From the NCBI RefSeq assembly GCF_904849725.1, contig NC_058523.1:203139689-203203688 (forward strand): DNA of 64,000 nt. Reading direction: 5' to 3'. The notes under the pieces are model-generated. The model saw only the letters and a program-made list of their open reading frames with translations. It was not told the origin of the DNA and did no database searches. This document shows positions 1-11,545 of this stretch, piece after piece (within the stretch, counting starts at the first letter, position 1; each line of letters opens with the position of its first letter). The position numbers were made by a program, and so were the translations under genes. Origin of the DNA: Hordeum vulgare subsp. vulgare (taxonomy: Eukaryota; Streptophyta; Magnoliopsida; Poales; Poaceae).

Positions 1-936
1 GGATTGAGTCTATAAGGATACGAGAATACTTGATGTATGTCTTGCGATGGGATATCTGTGGTGACAATGGGATGTTCTATTGATCCACTTGATGTATGTT
101 TTGGTGATCAACTTGCGGGTTCTATGACATTGGGAATCTATGCATAGGGGTTGGCACACGATTTCGACTTGACTCTCCCATAGAAAATTTGGGGCACTCT
201 TTGAGTTCTTTGTGTTGGACTAAACATGATGAATATGAAATTGTGTGATGCATATCGTATAATCAAGCCCATGGGTACTTGTGGTGACATTGCAGTATCT
301 AGGTGACATTAGGGTTTTGGTTGATGTGTATCTTAAGGTGTTATTTTAGTACGAACTCTAGGGCTGTTCGTGACACTTATAGGGATAGATCATAAGATTG
401 ATATCAAAAGATAACTTTGAGGTGTTTTCATACCCTACAATAATTTCTTTGTTTGTTCTCCGCTATTTGTGACTTTGGAGTGAACTCTTTGTCACACGTG
501 AGGGATTTACATATGATTCAACTTTGTTAGTATTTTTGAGAGAACTTGCACTAGTGAAAGTATGAACCATAGGCCTTGTTTCTAAGCATTGCAATACCGT
601 TTGTGCTCACTTTTATCATTAGTTGCCTTACTGTTTTTATATTTTCAGATTAGAAAAACCTATATCTACCATCCGTATTGCACTTGTATCACCATCTCTT
701 CGCTGAACTAGTGCACCTATACAATTTACCATTGTATTGGGTGTGTTGGGGACACAAGAGACTCTTTGTTATTTTATCGTAGGGTTTCTTGAGAGAGACC
801 ATCTTCATCCTACGCATCCCATGGATTGATAAACCTTAGGTCATCCACTTGACGGAAACTTTCTATTGTCCTATAAAACTCTGCGCTTGGAGGCCCAACA
901 CGAGTCTACAAGAAGAAGGTTGTGTAGTAGACATCA
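1..936 (+). mobile_element. 3' part of an Athila-lineage Gypsy LTR (WHAM/Sabrina group), cut by the window edge
   Basis: No long reading frame. The text reads as the distal half of a Triticeae Athila-type LTR and ends in GTAGTAGACATCA at 936, the CA end I know for these LTRs. The following bases are not the expected Athila primer-binding site but the tail of a Copia LTR, so this is the right-hand end of an insertion whose 5-bp target repeat would be CTTAG (937-941); the partner copy lies outside the window. The family assignment is from memory of the group, not from a search. Confidence 0.7.
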
Positions 937-1049
937 CTTAGCGATCTACAAGGGTATGTGGATCCGATCTCTCCTCTCGTACATGGTCTTCACCATGGAT
1001 ATATCTTATGTGTGCGTAGGAAAAAAATCCCATGCAACGTTCCCCAACA
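937..1049 (+). mobile_element. Tail of a BARE-1/Angela-type Copia LTR
   Basis: The 113 bases include the GATCTACAAGGGTATGT motif and end in ACGTTCCCCAACA, the 3' end of BARE-1/Angela/WIS LTRs. The same end occurs at 60241-60360 in a larger Copia LTR of this window. The 5' part of the LTR is cut off by the Athila insertion that ends at 936. The next 5 bases, AGATC (1050-1054), would be its target-site duplicate. Confidence 0.75.
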
Positions 1050-1229
1050 AGATCGACTCTATACTTGATACTTGTCCATTGCTATAAACAAGAGCAGCAA
1101 GTAGGGTTTTACCTGCATCAAGAGGGCCCGAACATGGTTAGACATCGCCCCCTTGTTCATGTTACCATCCGTCCGAGATCCACAGCTTAGGACCCCCTAC
1201 CCCGAGGTCTGCCGGTTTTCACACCGACA
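1050..1229 (+). mobile_element. Tail of the 5' LTR of Tat-lineage Gypsy element 1
   Basis: The segment carries the familiar run AGGGTTTTACCTGCATCAAG, then GGACCCCCTACC, and ends in CACCGACA, the end of Tat-type Triticeae LTRs. It is followed directly by the primer-binding site and gag, so it is a 5' LTR in plus orientation. Most of this LTR is displaced to the left by the Copia insertion ending at 1049. Confidence 0.7.
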
Positions 1230-1248
1230 TTGGTGCTTTCATTGAGAG
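1230..1248 (+). promoter_or_regulatory. Primer-binding site of Tat element 1
   Basis: The sequence TTGGTGCTTTCATTGAGAG follows the LTR end CCGACA. Its complement would be a tRNA 3' end finishing in GCACCA. This spacing and sequence are usual for Triticeae Tat elements. Confidence 0.65.
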
Positions 1249-1255
1249 TTTCACT

Positions 1256-2802
1256 ATGAGGTCGATAGAAGGATCAATGGCTCCTTTGCACATCAATTGC
1301 AACAATGGAAACGGGAAATTTTATGTCTCGGTCCAACTTTTCATGTTTGGCAACATAATCTTCTGCGCCGATTCGAATCACCGTCTAGCCTTCATCGAGA
1401 AGTATGCCCCGGATCAGATCGTGACCATTGGGGGCCTGGAATACGCCACGGATTCCCGTAGAGAACTCATCCTATTAGGATGGACGCCCTGTCGGGTGGA
1501 AGGGCTACCCTCCACCGAAGACTGGACTCCAGAACTTATCTCTTTCAAGGAAGTCGGGCCAGCAACCTTGGTGTCACATGGGAACCCCGATGTAGCCACT
1601 CCGGGCGATCTCCCCTTGAAACTAGGCATGAATCCAGGCCCAACCCCAATCTCTAAAGCTATGTTGGATCTTGAGCCAAGCCACACACATGATGTAGAAT
1701 CACCCTTGGATCCCCTCATTGTCGGAAACACGCCAAACTATACATCGGGCACACTTTGAGTCATCCCCTCTTATATCCAGATGATGAACTCCAGAAAACT
1801 ATCTCACCTAAACGAGATGCTCGATCGTATCTAGAGCATGTCTATCTCAAATGGCAAGAGTTAGATTTACAATAAGATCGGACTAAAAGCTGATGATCGG
1901 GAAATTTACGTCCCACCCACCACCTACCTATTCGCCACGGTTGACAACTTAACCAATGTTCTAGACTAAGACGAGACCAAGGACATGGATGAAGATGTCG
2001 ATGGCCCCATAGAACACATTTCGCCCTTGGTAAGCACTGGCAAGTGGACAACAACATCCACCTATGATGTCTATCTGCTGGATAGTACCAAATTCCCATC
2101 AGGACGTTGGCGCACACGCTAAAGGGGCAACAATGGATAATCCAACGGTAACAATGCCACTGCGGATGAAAACAAGGAAATGGCCAGCCACACCTATAAC
2201 ACTGGAGAGGACCCTCAAGCCTCCCTAGTATGGAATGATAATCTTGAAGAATATCCCAAGGACTTGGATCCCGACGATCTCTTTGAATGGGCTTATGACA
2301 ATTACATGCCGGAGTCCCAGGAAGACGAGTGCCTTGTTATCGAGGACTAGATCATCCACGAAGACCCCTTCAAACAAGAGCGCTTCCAGCGGCACCTCAT
2401 CACCACCGCTCGAAGCATGAAACGCAAGTAGAAGTAGCTGCAAGCGAATATGGATGCACAAAAAGAAAAGTGGGTTGAAGTACTCTCAGTCAAACAAGAT
2501 TTGGAAGACCAACGTTGTACCGTGCCAAAATCATATCCATGTAAGTGTCTTAAGCTGGAGTTCAACGAAGTACTAGCAGCCAACGTGCCTCATCGACCCC
2601 CTAGAGGCCGGGACAGGCCAGTGAAGGAAAATCTCACTACTCGGCCGACTCCACACCGTCATGTCAAGGACCCCCTCGATTACCTAGATCCTCATGACGT
2701 TCAACGTCACATTGAGGCAAACCAAGCTCCTTCTCGGTTCATCCATGGCTCAAGAAGACGCATGCGCGCCATGCCTAATAGCTATGACATCTGGTTAGAT
2801 AG
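1256..2802 (+). pseudogene. gag remnant of Tat element 1
   Basis: Translation from the ATG at 1256 gives 167 codons to 1759, beginning MRSIEGSMAPLHIN. Further in-frame pieces lie at 2235-2420 and 2450-2802. The pieces and their position, just after LTR and primer-binding site, fit the N-terminal and middle parts of a Tat gag protein; I do not see a zinc knuckle. Stop codons and frame changes separate the pieces, and the gene is cut at 2802 by a second Tat element on the opposite strand. The remainder of the element was not found to the right. Coding for a structural capsid-like protein is inferred from context rather than from a clear motif. Confidence 0.55.
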
Positions 2803-5324
2803 TGTCGGGGTAGGTGTGCACTCGATCACCGATGGGACCATTAGCCTCTTCGTGGTTCGGTGGGGACATCGCGTTGCACAAAGAACAGAAACTACGTGGC
2901 AACACGACGAGGAAACTCGAGGCGTTTACCCAGGTTCGGGCCGCTGATATGCGTAAAATCCTACCCCTGCTTTGGTGACTTGATTGGGGAAGACGAAGCT
3001 CGCACCACATTCTACCCCATCAACGGTTGCCACGGGGAGCTACTACATGCGTACAAATATTCTTAGGTCCTAATCCCCTTGGGTCTGAATCAAATGCTAG
3101 GTTGCCTTGGGCTTCCTTTTATAGCTAAAGGGGCATCCACAGTGGCAAACAGACATGATTAGATAGCTAACAGTGCTATCATACCTAACTCTAGCACTCA
3201 AGACAAAATGCCATAAATGCAGCCTTAGGTGGCGTGAGGGGGTGCATCCCCGGCAAGCTCCTGCCACCGCTGAGCTGGTTGTTGCTTGGTATCTTGACAC
3301 GCCTCTGGACGGGTGTCAACTATTTGTAATCTGTCTTCCTGTGTGTTGCCACATATCTCAGGAGAGCCACTTAGTCATCTAGGAGCTCGACACCTCATCG
3401 ATAAGTGACTGTTGTGGCGATGAGGTGGAGTGGTGGCAGATTGGCTCACGCTTGCCGACGATAGCTTGCTGGGTCTTGTTGAGGATGCATGTGCCTTCGT
3501 CCCCTGCAGGTGTCGGGGGTTTTTGGCGCATCTTGGGTCCATCTTGGGATGCTTGTGTAGGTTTTGCCGACGTCTGCTTCCGAATATTTGCTTGGGTTGG
3601 TGGTTGCCTTTGAGGGGCTATGCTCTTAATGCATGTGCATAAGTCATTGGAACTAGGTATCCCATTAGTGGTGCACCGACAGGAGCCCCCTGGTCTGGCC
3701 CATACATGCTTGCCCAGCGTTGTTGGGTGAGGCCCAAAGTTCATGCACGGGCGTGAAATTGCAAAGGGGTAACCGCCAAACCGTTGATCTGCATTGTCCC
3801 AGCACTTCAGGTCGTTTCCACCATGCACGTCACATGCATTGAGAGAATCTCGCGATGGGTGTGCATGAATTAAAGGCCTGGTCGTGGTAGAAGTCGCAAC
3901 GTCATGGATTGGATTGATGGAGCGGTTACCTGTTCGCCCTTGATGGTGGGCAACGTCATAGGTGGAGATGGGGTGACCCTTGGAGCATAGGAGAGACAAC
4001 CCCCTACATCCTCCCTATAAAACTGGGAGGGGTGCGGTAGGCGACTCTCATCCATTTTTCTCTTCTCCTCCAACCTAGGGTTGCCCGACTTGCTCTTCTC
4101 TTCTTGTCCCTTGAGGTGGCTTAGGTTTTTGGCTTTGACGAGGAGGTGAGGGCGTCCTCTATCTTCTATGGGGGCAGTGAGAGCCTCCCCTCAAGATCAT
4201 GCAACCGCTTTAGTCGTGGCGATGGAGGGCGGCACCAGTGCTCGAGGCAGAGGCGCCGGAAGGGTCCGGGGTCGTCGATAAGCCCGTGGTCGAAGGGGAT
4301 GGAGTGTCGTGGCCTACATTCCTCCGGTGACACCTTCACTGTCGTTGCCAGGGCATACCGAAGGTATGATGTTGGAGTTTGTCGTCATGCTGCATCGTCC
4401 TCCCCATGGTCGTTTGTGCCTCCCTCGCCCTTTTGCTAGGGTGATCGAGGTTGAAAAACCACTAGGAATGTGGCTCCCGTGTTCCTTCTTTCGAGTGATG
4501 GAGAAAAAACATCGGCAAGGTACCCAGTTGTGTGTGGGTGGATGCAACGATCATTCTGTGGGTATCACGGTAGAGTCCCCTGCCCATGGCGTCATATTTA
4601 GTCCACATGGGTGGGGGACTTTCTCCCGCGCGTTCTTCTCAAGGACATGGGGGATTCCCCGCCTTTCATAACTAGGGACAACCATGCTCTCTGTGAGGTG
4701 TTCTAGAGAGCATGGCGTCTTCCTCGTCCGCGCTGAGGGTCCATATGGCGGCGTAGGCACTCGCTCGGGCGATGGAGATGATGGAGGCTATGATGGGTGC
4801 AAGCTTCGGTGCCCCAGGGACAAGGGTAGCGACTCCGACTCGTGATGATTGCCACCAGCACCATCATCAACAGCTGGCCTCGGTAGCGCCATCATCTGCA
4901 CCTGCCTTGTTCCCACTTCTCCCCTGTCGGCTTCGTCCGCCCTTCCTGGGAGCAGGGCCCTTCTGGTCCTGGTGGGGAGGCATCCTTCCAGTCCTGGCGG
5001 GGAGGCGCCGAATCCCAGCCAGGCACTCCTTTTGCTCTCTTTTCCTCCTTCGTCCAATCCGTAAAGAAAGAGGGACAAGAAAGGCATTACGGGGCGCTTA
5101 TCTTTTTACTAGTAGAAATGTAATTTATTTTAGCCATTTAGTACTGAAGACTGAATAAAATTAGCGTCATTCATCTCTCTTGAGTAATGCCCTTCCACCC
5201 TTCTACTTATATTGTCTTGTATGCACGTTCTTGCCATACATGACTCCTTGTCGGGTTGGCGCAACATGCAAGTTTCGAAGGGGGAGCAAGTCTCGTGACA
5301 ACAGACGAGCACCGTCCCCCGACA
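2803..5324 (-). mobile_element. 3' LTR of Tat-lineage Gypsy element 2 (minus strand)
   Basis: On the plus strand this 2.5-kb block starts TGTCGGGG and ends CCCCCGACA, a matching inverted pair of LTR ends. Near the start it contains GTTTACCCAGGTTCGGGCC and CCTACCCCTGCTTTGG, text I associate with Triticeae Tat LTRs read in antisense. A purine run on the minus strand (reverse of 5325-5334) precedes the LTR, as a polypurine tract should. The 5 bases before it are GATAG (2798-2802). The other LTR of this element is not in the window, so the boundaries rest on the end motifs alone. Open frames inside it, for example 3379-3999 and 4146-4671, look like chance frames. Confidence 0.6.
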
Positions 5325-5894
5325 AGGCCCCTTGTTGGTATCAGCTCGGTCCCTCCCAAGGCCAATAAGCGACAAGAGAAGAAGGATGATTCATCCCGAA
5401 AAGGGTTCCTGCCGTGCAGAGAGTTCCATTGTAAACAATCGATAAGGAGTGGCAAGGATTTCCTTAAGGAAAGGAACGGAACCGAGCTTAATATAAGGTG
5501 GTTTAAACTTATCTCCTTAGGGGAGGTCCCCTTGAAGGTGCGATGGTTAGCCATCCTTGCTTTTCCGCTTTCTCCTGTTTTCCTAAAGGTAAAACACATA
5601 GAGCAAAAGAGAGGTTCCATCCTCTGGAAATAGGGAAGATGCGATAACAAGGATCATAAGTCCATCTAGCACTCTTAATAACTGGTAAACTAAGGCCGTT
5701 GTGACACCATAACATAAGTAAATGCATAATGCACATGCAAATGATGATATGATGCAATGCCTAGCTTTATTTATGCACACGGTATGTGCTTGGCTTTGTA
5801 CAAAGGGTTACATGCAACTACGGCAAAGCTTGTACAAAAGGTGGTTGCCGGGGACTAGGCCCGGTAACTGCATCTTACGGGCAGAACTTAAGAC
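5325..5894 (-). other. Non-coding stretch between the pol end and 3' LTR of Tat element 2
   Basis: No frame resembles a known protein. The stretch lies between the integrase C-terminus and the polypurine side of the LTR, the place of the 3' untranslated part of the element. Confidence 0.5.
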
Positions 5895-7080
5895 GATGCT
5901 CAATGTTCCATGAGTTAAGCACTTTGATGCCATTTTCGGTCTCAAGACGGGCTGCGCCAGGTCTGGTGACTTGTACTACCCGATAAGGACCTTCCCACTT
6001 TGGTGTCAACTTGTTAGAACCCTTGGCGGACTAAACGCACCTAAGGACAAGGTCGCCTTCCTCAAAGCTCGGGGAGTGGACCCTGCGGCTATGATAGTGG
6101 CGCAGGGCCTGCTGGTAGCATGTGGCATGCACATTGGCCCGGAGATGATCTTCCTCGAGGAGCGTGGCATTGTCATTCCAGAGATGTTGTTTCTCCACTT
6201 CATCATAGGCAAGCACTCGACGTGGACCCTATATGAGTTCCGTGGGGATAACTTCTTCTGCCACATATACTAGGGAGAAAGGTGTATGGGCCTTAGCTGG
6301 ATTCTGTGTCATTCTAAGGGACCAAAGAACCACCGGCAACTCATGAATCCAGCGCTTGCCGCATCTTCGCAGTCTATCGAAAGTTCTTATTCCGAGTCCT
6401 CGCAGCACTTCAACATTCATCCTTTCGACTTTCCCGTTTCTCCTTGGTTGTGCAAGGGAGGCGAAGAAGACCTTAGTTCCAAGGTTTTGGATGTACCGCA
6501 TGAATATGCGGCTTGTGAACTGGGTGTTGTTATTAGTGATTACTCTGTTGGGTACTCCAAAGCAGCACACCAGTCCTTTCATGAACTTGATAGCTGACTG
6601 CGCAGTCACCTTTCTCACTGGCTCCACTTTAGGCCATTTCATGAACTTCTTGATTGCTACGTACAAGAACTCGAAACACCCGGCAGCATGGGGAAAGGGC
6701 CCAAGATATCGAGCCCCCAGAACAAGAATGGCCAGGATAAAGGGATCGCTGGATGGTTTGCATTGGCTGATGAATATTCCTAGAATGGAATTGGCAGGCC
6801 TCACACTTGGTGACTAGATTGGTTGCATCTTGGAGGGCTGTGGGCCAATAGAAACACTATCCGAAAGCTTTTCCAGCAAGGGCCCTTGATCCTATGTGTG
6901 ACCCACATATGCCTTCGTGAATCTGTGCCAACAATTTTAGTTCTTCCTCCCGGCAGATGCACCTTAATTTCACGTCGTTGAGTCTCCTTCTATATAGAGT
7001 GTCGTCAGCAAACTGGTACATACTAGACAGATGGGCTACCTTTTCTGCCTCTGCTTTCTCTTCAGGAAGTTCTCTTGTTT
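5895..7080 (-). pseudogene. Tat element 2 integrase remnant
   Basis: Reading the minus strand from 7080, the translation gives an H2C2 zinc-binding module (IHEGICGSH and KCEACQ at about 6960-6800), then the catalytic core, then the C-terminal module with SFEEGDLVLR (about 6050) and PKWEGPYRVVQV (about 5975). The longest open piece is 6229-6804. The core is inactive by inspection: the first catalytic aspartate region reads FLYVAIKKFMKW and the second reads ITNNNTQF where ITDNGTQF is usual, so two of the D,D,E residues are gone while NGKVER keeps the glutamate. A stop codon (TAG, near 6862) and frame changes also break it. Confidence 0.8.
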
Positions 7081-7900
7081 GAAGGAATCAGACAATATGG
7101 TGTGCCCAAGCTGGATCCTATGGCTCGACAGCAAGGACTAAAGGCATCTCCTCATTCATGGGAGCGCTTACCTCTACCGCGAGAACCTGGGGTTCCGTGG
7201 GAGGGAGCGGCTCAACAAGCGAATGGAACCGCCTCCGGCAACTTCTCTACTGGGGGCTTCAGGAAGCCCTGTCGGGAAATGTTTGCCGGAGTTCAACTTT
7301 CTTATTTTTCTTCTCATCGATGAAGGGGATAAAAACGGTTGAGTGAGGTGAAGGACAAAAGTTACTGGTTCCAGAGGAAGTTTTTCCGCGGCACACTTTG
7401 ACAGGTGATCTGCAACATTGTTCTCTCCACGTGGCACATGTTCTACCTGCAATCTGTCAAAGCGTTCCTCCAACTTCCTCACTTACTCTACGTAAGCCTC
7501 CATCAACAGACTCTGATAATCTTTGTTGATCTGTTTCACAATGAGCTGAGAGTCTCCTCTCATGATCAGCTTCTTGATTCCCAACTCCACCGCGATTCTG
7601 AGTCCTGCGAGGAGTCCTTCCTAACTTTGTGCTTGATGGGTCTCGCATGAGGTCGGGTAGTAAGGTGGTACTCAATTATCTCCCTAGGAACACCGGGTAT
7701 GTCAGAAGGTTGCCAGGCAAACACATCGACATTCACCCATAGAAGGGCAATGAGCGCGCCTTCCTATTTGTCGTTAAGGGTCGCACTAATGGTAAACGTA
7801 CCATCAGAGCCATCCTCCCTTGTCGGGACATTCTTTGTCGCAAGGTAGGAGACCTTAGATTTCCTGCTAGTGGAACTCTTCGAAAGGTCATTGACGTCAA
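7081..7900 (-). pseudogene. Tat element 2: start of RT fused to end of RNase H
   Basis: On the minus strand the first part reads SYLATKNVP and VDVFAWQPSDIPGVP, the region just before and at the start of a Tat reverse transcriptase. The text then changes to IAVELGIKKLIMRGDSQLIV and EHVPRGENNVADHLS, the C-terminal half of the Tat RNase H. The whole RT palm, including the YxDD box, is absent, so an internal deletion of about a kilobase of coding sequence is inferred near 7610-7650. Several frame changes follow. The left neighbour is the integrase in the usual order. Confidence 0.7.
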
Positions 7901-7904
7901 TTGT

Positions 7905-8053
7905 GCTTCCCTGGCAATGGCTCCAGAAAAGGGCTGATCCTGCAATCTCTAGTGTTAGCTAGACGAATGCTTATAAACAACTAACCTTCTCCTGAAACGC
8001 CACCAGAAGAATGCTGATAGCACTCCCCGGCAATGAAACTGGAAGAATGTTGT
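7905..8053 (-). repeat. Three degenerate Athila primer-binding-site-like units
   Basis: Plus-strand units CCCTGGCAATGGCTCCAGAA (7909-7928), CCTGAAACGCCACCAGAAG (7991-8009) and CCCCGGCAATGAAACTGGAA (8024-8043) each resemble the reverse of the Athila site TTCTGGCGCCGTTGCCGGGG. The third lies directly beside the LTR start at 8054, as a real primer-binding site on the minus strand should. The other two are spaced about 33 and 115 bases further out. Confidence 0.55.
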
Positions 8054-9558
8054 TGATGGCCCACCAGCGCGTGGGTTCGCAGCAGTTTTCGAGGGTAGAG
8101 TATTCGACCCAATTTGTAGGTACGCTAGACAGGAGGTGATAGTATACTCTCAAGTATTAACAGCTGAATTTGTCAGATTCAACCACACCTGAAAGATTAG
8201 TATCTACAAGCACAATAGTAAAAACGAAGTAGTAACAGCGAAGTAGCGGGTGTCGTCACTGTAACGAGCAATAACAGTGGCAAGGAACAGCAGTAGCAAG
8301 TAGCAACAGTAGCAAGAAACAGTAGTAGCAACAGTAGTAGCAGCAACAGTAGTAGCAGCAACAGAGTAAGACAAGTAACAGCAGTAGCAACAGTAGTAGC
8401 AGCGGAGCAAGACAAGTAACGGCAGTAGCAACAGTAGGACAAACTCGTAGGCATTGGATCGGTGATTTGTTTGGATGATATTCATCATGCAACAACTATA
8501 ACACGGAGAGATATGTGGCTAGCTCCCGTTCGTCAATGTGATGTAGGCATGCATTCCTTGTGTCGTCATACATGCTTAGGGAAAAGAACTTGCATGACAT
8601 CTATTGTCCATCCCTCCCGTGGCAGCGGGGTCCAAAAGGAAACTACGGGATATTAAGGTTCTCCTTTTAATAAAGAACCGGACCAACGCATTAGCACTTG
8701 GTGAACACATGAACTCCTCAAACTATGGTCATCACTGGGAGTGGTTCCGGTTATTGTCATTCCGGGGTTGCCGGATCATAACACATAGTAGGTAACTACA
8801 ACTTGCAAGATCGGATCTAAAACACACATATATTGGTGACAACATAATAATTTCAGATATGAAATCATGGCACTCGGGCCCTAGTGACAAGCATTAAGCA
8901 TGGAAAAGTAGTAGCAACATCAAATCTCAGAACATAGTGGATACTAGGGATCAATCCCCGTCAAAACTAACTCGATTACATGATAGATCTCATCCTACTC
9001 ATCACCGTTCAGCGGGCCTACGAATAGATTACTCACGAACGACAAAGAGCTTCATGGAATTGGAGAGGGAAGAAGGTTGATGATGACGATGGCGACGATT
9101 TCCCCTCTCCGGAGCCCAAGACGGACTCCAGATCTGCCCTCCAAATGAAGTACAGGTGGTGGCGGCGCCTACGTATCGAAAACGCGACGAAAACTTCTCT
9201 TTTTATTTTGCTGGGACGGAAGACAACTTATAGAGCTGGAGTTGGAGGCCGCAGAGGCCTGTGGGCCCCACAAGCCTGCCCACCGCCACCAGGGGGGTGG
9301 TGGCGGAGCAGGGGCTTGTGGCCCACTGTCCCACCCCCTCAGGTGGATTTTGGCGCAGGTATTTTTGATATTTTCCAAAACTGCTCCCCGTAAATTTTCA
9401 GGACGTTTGGAGAACTTTGATTTCTGCACAAAAATAACACCAAGGCAATTATGCTGAAAACAGTGTCAGTCCAGGTTAGTTCCATTCAAATCATGCAAAT
9501 TATAGTCCAAAACAAGGGCAAAAGAGTTTGGAAAAGTAGATACGTTGGAGATGTATCA
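8054..9558 (-). mobile_element. Athila-lineage LTR (Sabrina-type ends), minus orientation
   Basis: The plus strand starts TGATGGCCCACC and ends GGAGATGTATCA. In minus orientation the LTR therefore begins TGATACATCTCCAACGTATC, close to the TGATACGTCTCC start of Sabrina-type LTRs. A minus-strand polypurine tract lies at 9559-9567, and primer-binding-site-like units lie on the other side at 7905-8053. A GC-rich block at 9240-9350 (with GCCTGTGGGCCCCACAAGC) and the CAG/TAG-rich repeat at 8270-8437 are inside. The length is 1505 bases, usual for the group. Confidence 0.75.
8270..8437. repeat. CAGTAGCAA-type simple repeat
   Basis: Imperfect units of AACAGTAGTAGCAGC fill the block, with a longer repeat of about 38 bases (AAGACAAGTAACAGCAGTAG at 8368-8387, AAGACAAGTAACGGCAGTAG at 8409-8428). 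The open frames here on the minus strand are leucine-rich products of the repeat and not genes. Confidence 0.85.
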
Positions 9559-9567
9559 ACTCCCCCA
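9559..9567 (-). promoter_or_regulatory. Polypurine tract of the Athila element
   Basis: The minus strand reads TGGGGGAGT immediately before the LTR start TGATACATC. This is where plus-strand DNA synthesis would start. Confidence 0.75.
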
Positions 9568-11545
9568 ATCTTAAAACCTTGCTTGTCCTCAAGCAACTCA
9601 GTTGACAAAGTGAGAGAGAAAGAAAAACTTTGACAAACTCTGTTTGATCTTGTTGTTGCAACTATGTCTAACTCGTAACCAGAATTTTAGCAAGATCACA
9701 AGTTAACCACATAAGCAAATGACACAAAGGTCTCACGGTAAACTAATATCAATGGCATAATTAGCTAACGAGCAAATAATAATGAGTTTCAAATACCAAC
9801 ACTTCAATCAAAACAAGCATGAAGCAATATGAGTAGGTGGTATCTCGCTAGCTCTTTCTGAGACCGCAAAACATAAATGTAGAGCACTTTCAAAGATCAA
9901 GGGCTGACTAAATATTGTAATTCATAGCAACAAAGATCCAGTCATAGTCATACTCAATATCAATGAAAAGCAAAGCATAAAAATGACAGAGGTGCTCTCT
10001 AATTGGTGCTTATATAAGAGGAGGATGACTCGACAGGAAAATAAATAGACACGCCCTTCGCAGAGGGAAGCATTGATTTGCAGAGGTGCGAGAGCTCAAG
10101 CGTTGAAAACAGAGATAATAATTTTGGGTGGCATGCTTTCATTGTCAACGTAATGACCAAGAGTTCTCAATATCTTCCATGCTACTCATGTTATAGGCGG
10201 TTCCCAAACAGAAAAGTAAAGTTTTAACTCCCCCACCACCAATCAATCACACTCCACGGCTAGCCGAATCCTCGGGTACCGTCCGTACTAACATCAATCC
10301 AAGGGAGAGTCTTGTTGACAATTATGTTTTCGATTTAAGCACGTAACTGGGCATCCCAAATACCGGCCCCTTTCTCGTGAATGACTGTGAATAAACACAT
10401 GTCGAGGATAACACTCTTAGCATGGAAGATACCAATAGCCCTCTGTCACCACATGAGCGGTTCGGGCATGCGAAACAGATTTATTTCTTGAAGGTTTAGA
10501 GAATGGCACATGCAAATTTACTTGGAATGGCAGGTAGATACCACAAATAGGCAGGTATGGTGGACTATCATGGAAAAACTTTTGGGTTTATGGAGGTGGA
10601 AGCACAAGCAGCATTCCCTCTTAGTACAAGTGAAGGCTGGCAAAAGACTGGGAAGCGACCAACTAGAGAGCGACAACAGTCATCAAGATGCAATGAGTTT
10701 GACTAACATTGAATGCAAGCATGAACAGGATATAAATCACCAAGAACACGAACATCATAGAGGATATGTTGATTTTGTTTCAACTACATGCATGAACATG
10801 CGCCAAGTCAAGCCACTTGAAACATTCAAAGGAGAATACCATCCTATCATACTGCATCATAATCATTTCAAAATCTATATTGGCAATCAAGACAAACCAT
10901 TATAAGCTCTCGGCTAAATAAGCATGGCATCAGAAACTATGATCTCTAAGTTGTCATTGCAAACATGGTTCTCTCACAACAAAGCTAAATCTGGGTCGAC
11001 AAGATAGTCATATTTACAAAAACAAAATAGATAGAGTTCATACCAGCTTTTCAGTCTCAGTCACTTCATCATATATCATCATTGTTGCCTTTCATTTGCA
11101 CAATCGAACGATGAAAACGATAATAAGCGCATTGGACTAAGCTTAATCTGCAGGCGAACACAAAGGAGAATACAAAGTAATATGGCTCTTTGAAAGCTAA
11201 ACAGGTAAGCATGTAAGAACCATCAAGCATTGTAGCCAATATCTTCTACCTTGACACAAAGAAAAATAAAACTATTTACACGGGAAAGCTCCCAACAAGC
11301 AAAAGAAGAAAGAAAAATCTTTTTGGGTTTTCTCAAAAGGACACAAAACAAGAAAACGAAGAGAAACTAGCATGGATAATACAGTGGCAAAGTGTAAACA
11401 CCGGCTAACAAAGTGAAAGCATAAGCATGAATATAAAGTCGGTGAGAACACGTACTCCCCCAAGCTTAGGCTTTTGGCCTAGCTTGGTCTACTCCCATGG
11501 TGGGAAATAACCAGATCCAGGATACTATGGAGCAGACTGTGGATG
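9568..11545 (-). other. Non-coding 3' part of the Athila internal region
   Basis: About 2 kb without a convincing gene lies between the ORF-1-like stop and the polypurine tract. It is A-rich on the plus strand. The frame at 10510-10905 (131 codons) does not resemble any protein I know and lies on the strand opposite to the element. I see no other structure. Confidence 0.5.

Noticed and set aside
4772..5158. 128-codon plus-strand frame
   Set aside because: It lies antisense in the Tat LTR and has no motif or codon pattern of a gene.
8270..8437. CRISPR-like array
   Set aside because: The units are short, contiguous and irregular with no unique spacers; it is a microsatellite-type repeat in an LTR.
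8197..8495. Poly-leucine frames on the minus strand
   Set aside because: Products of the CAG/TAG-rich simple repeat.
10510..10905. 131-codon plus-strand frame
   Set aside because: Opposite to the element strand, not similar to known proteins, and in a non-coding 3' part of the Athila element.
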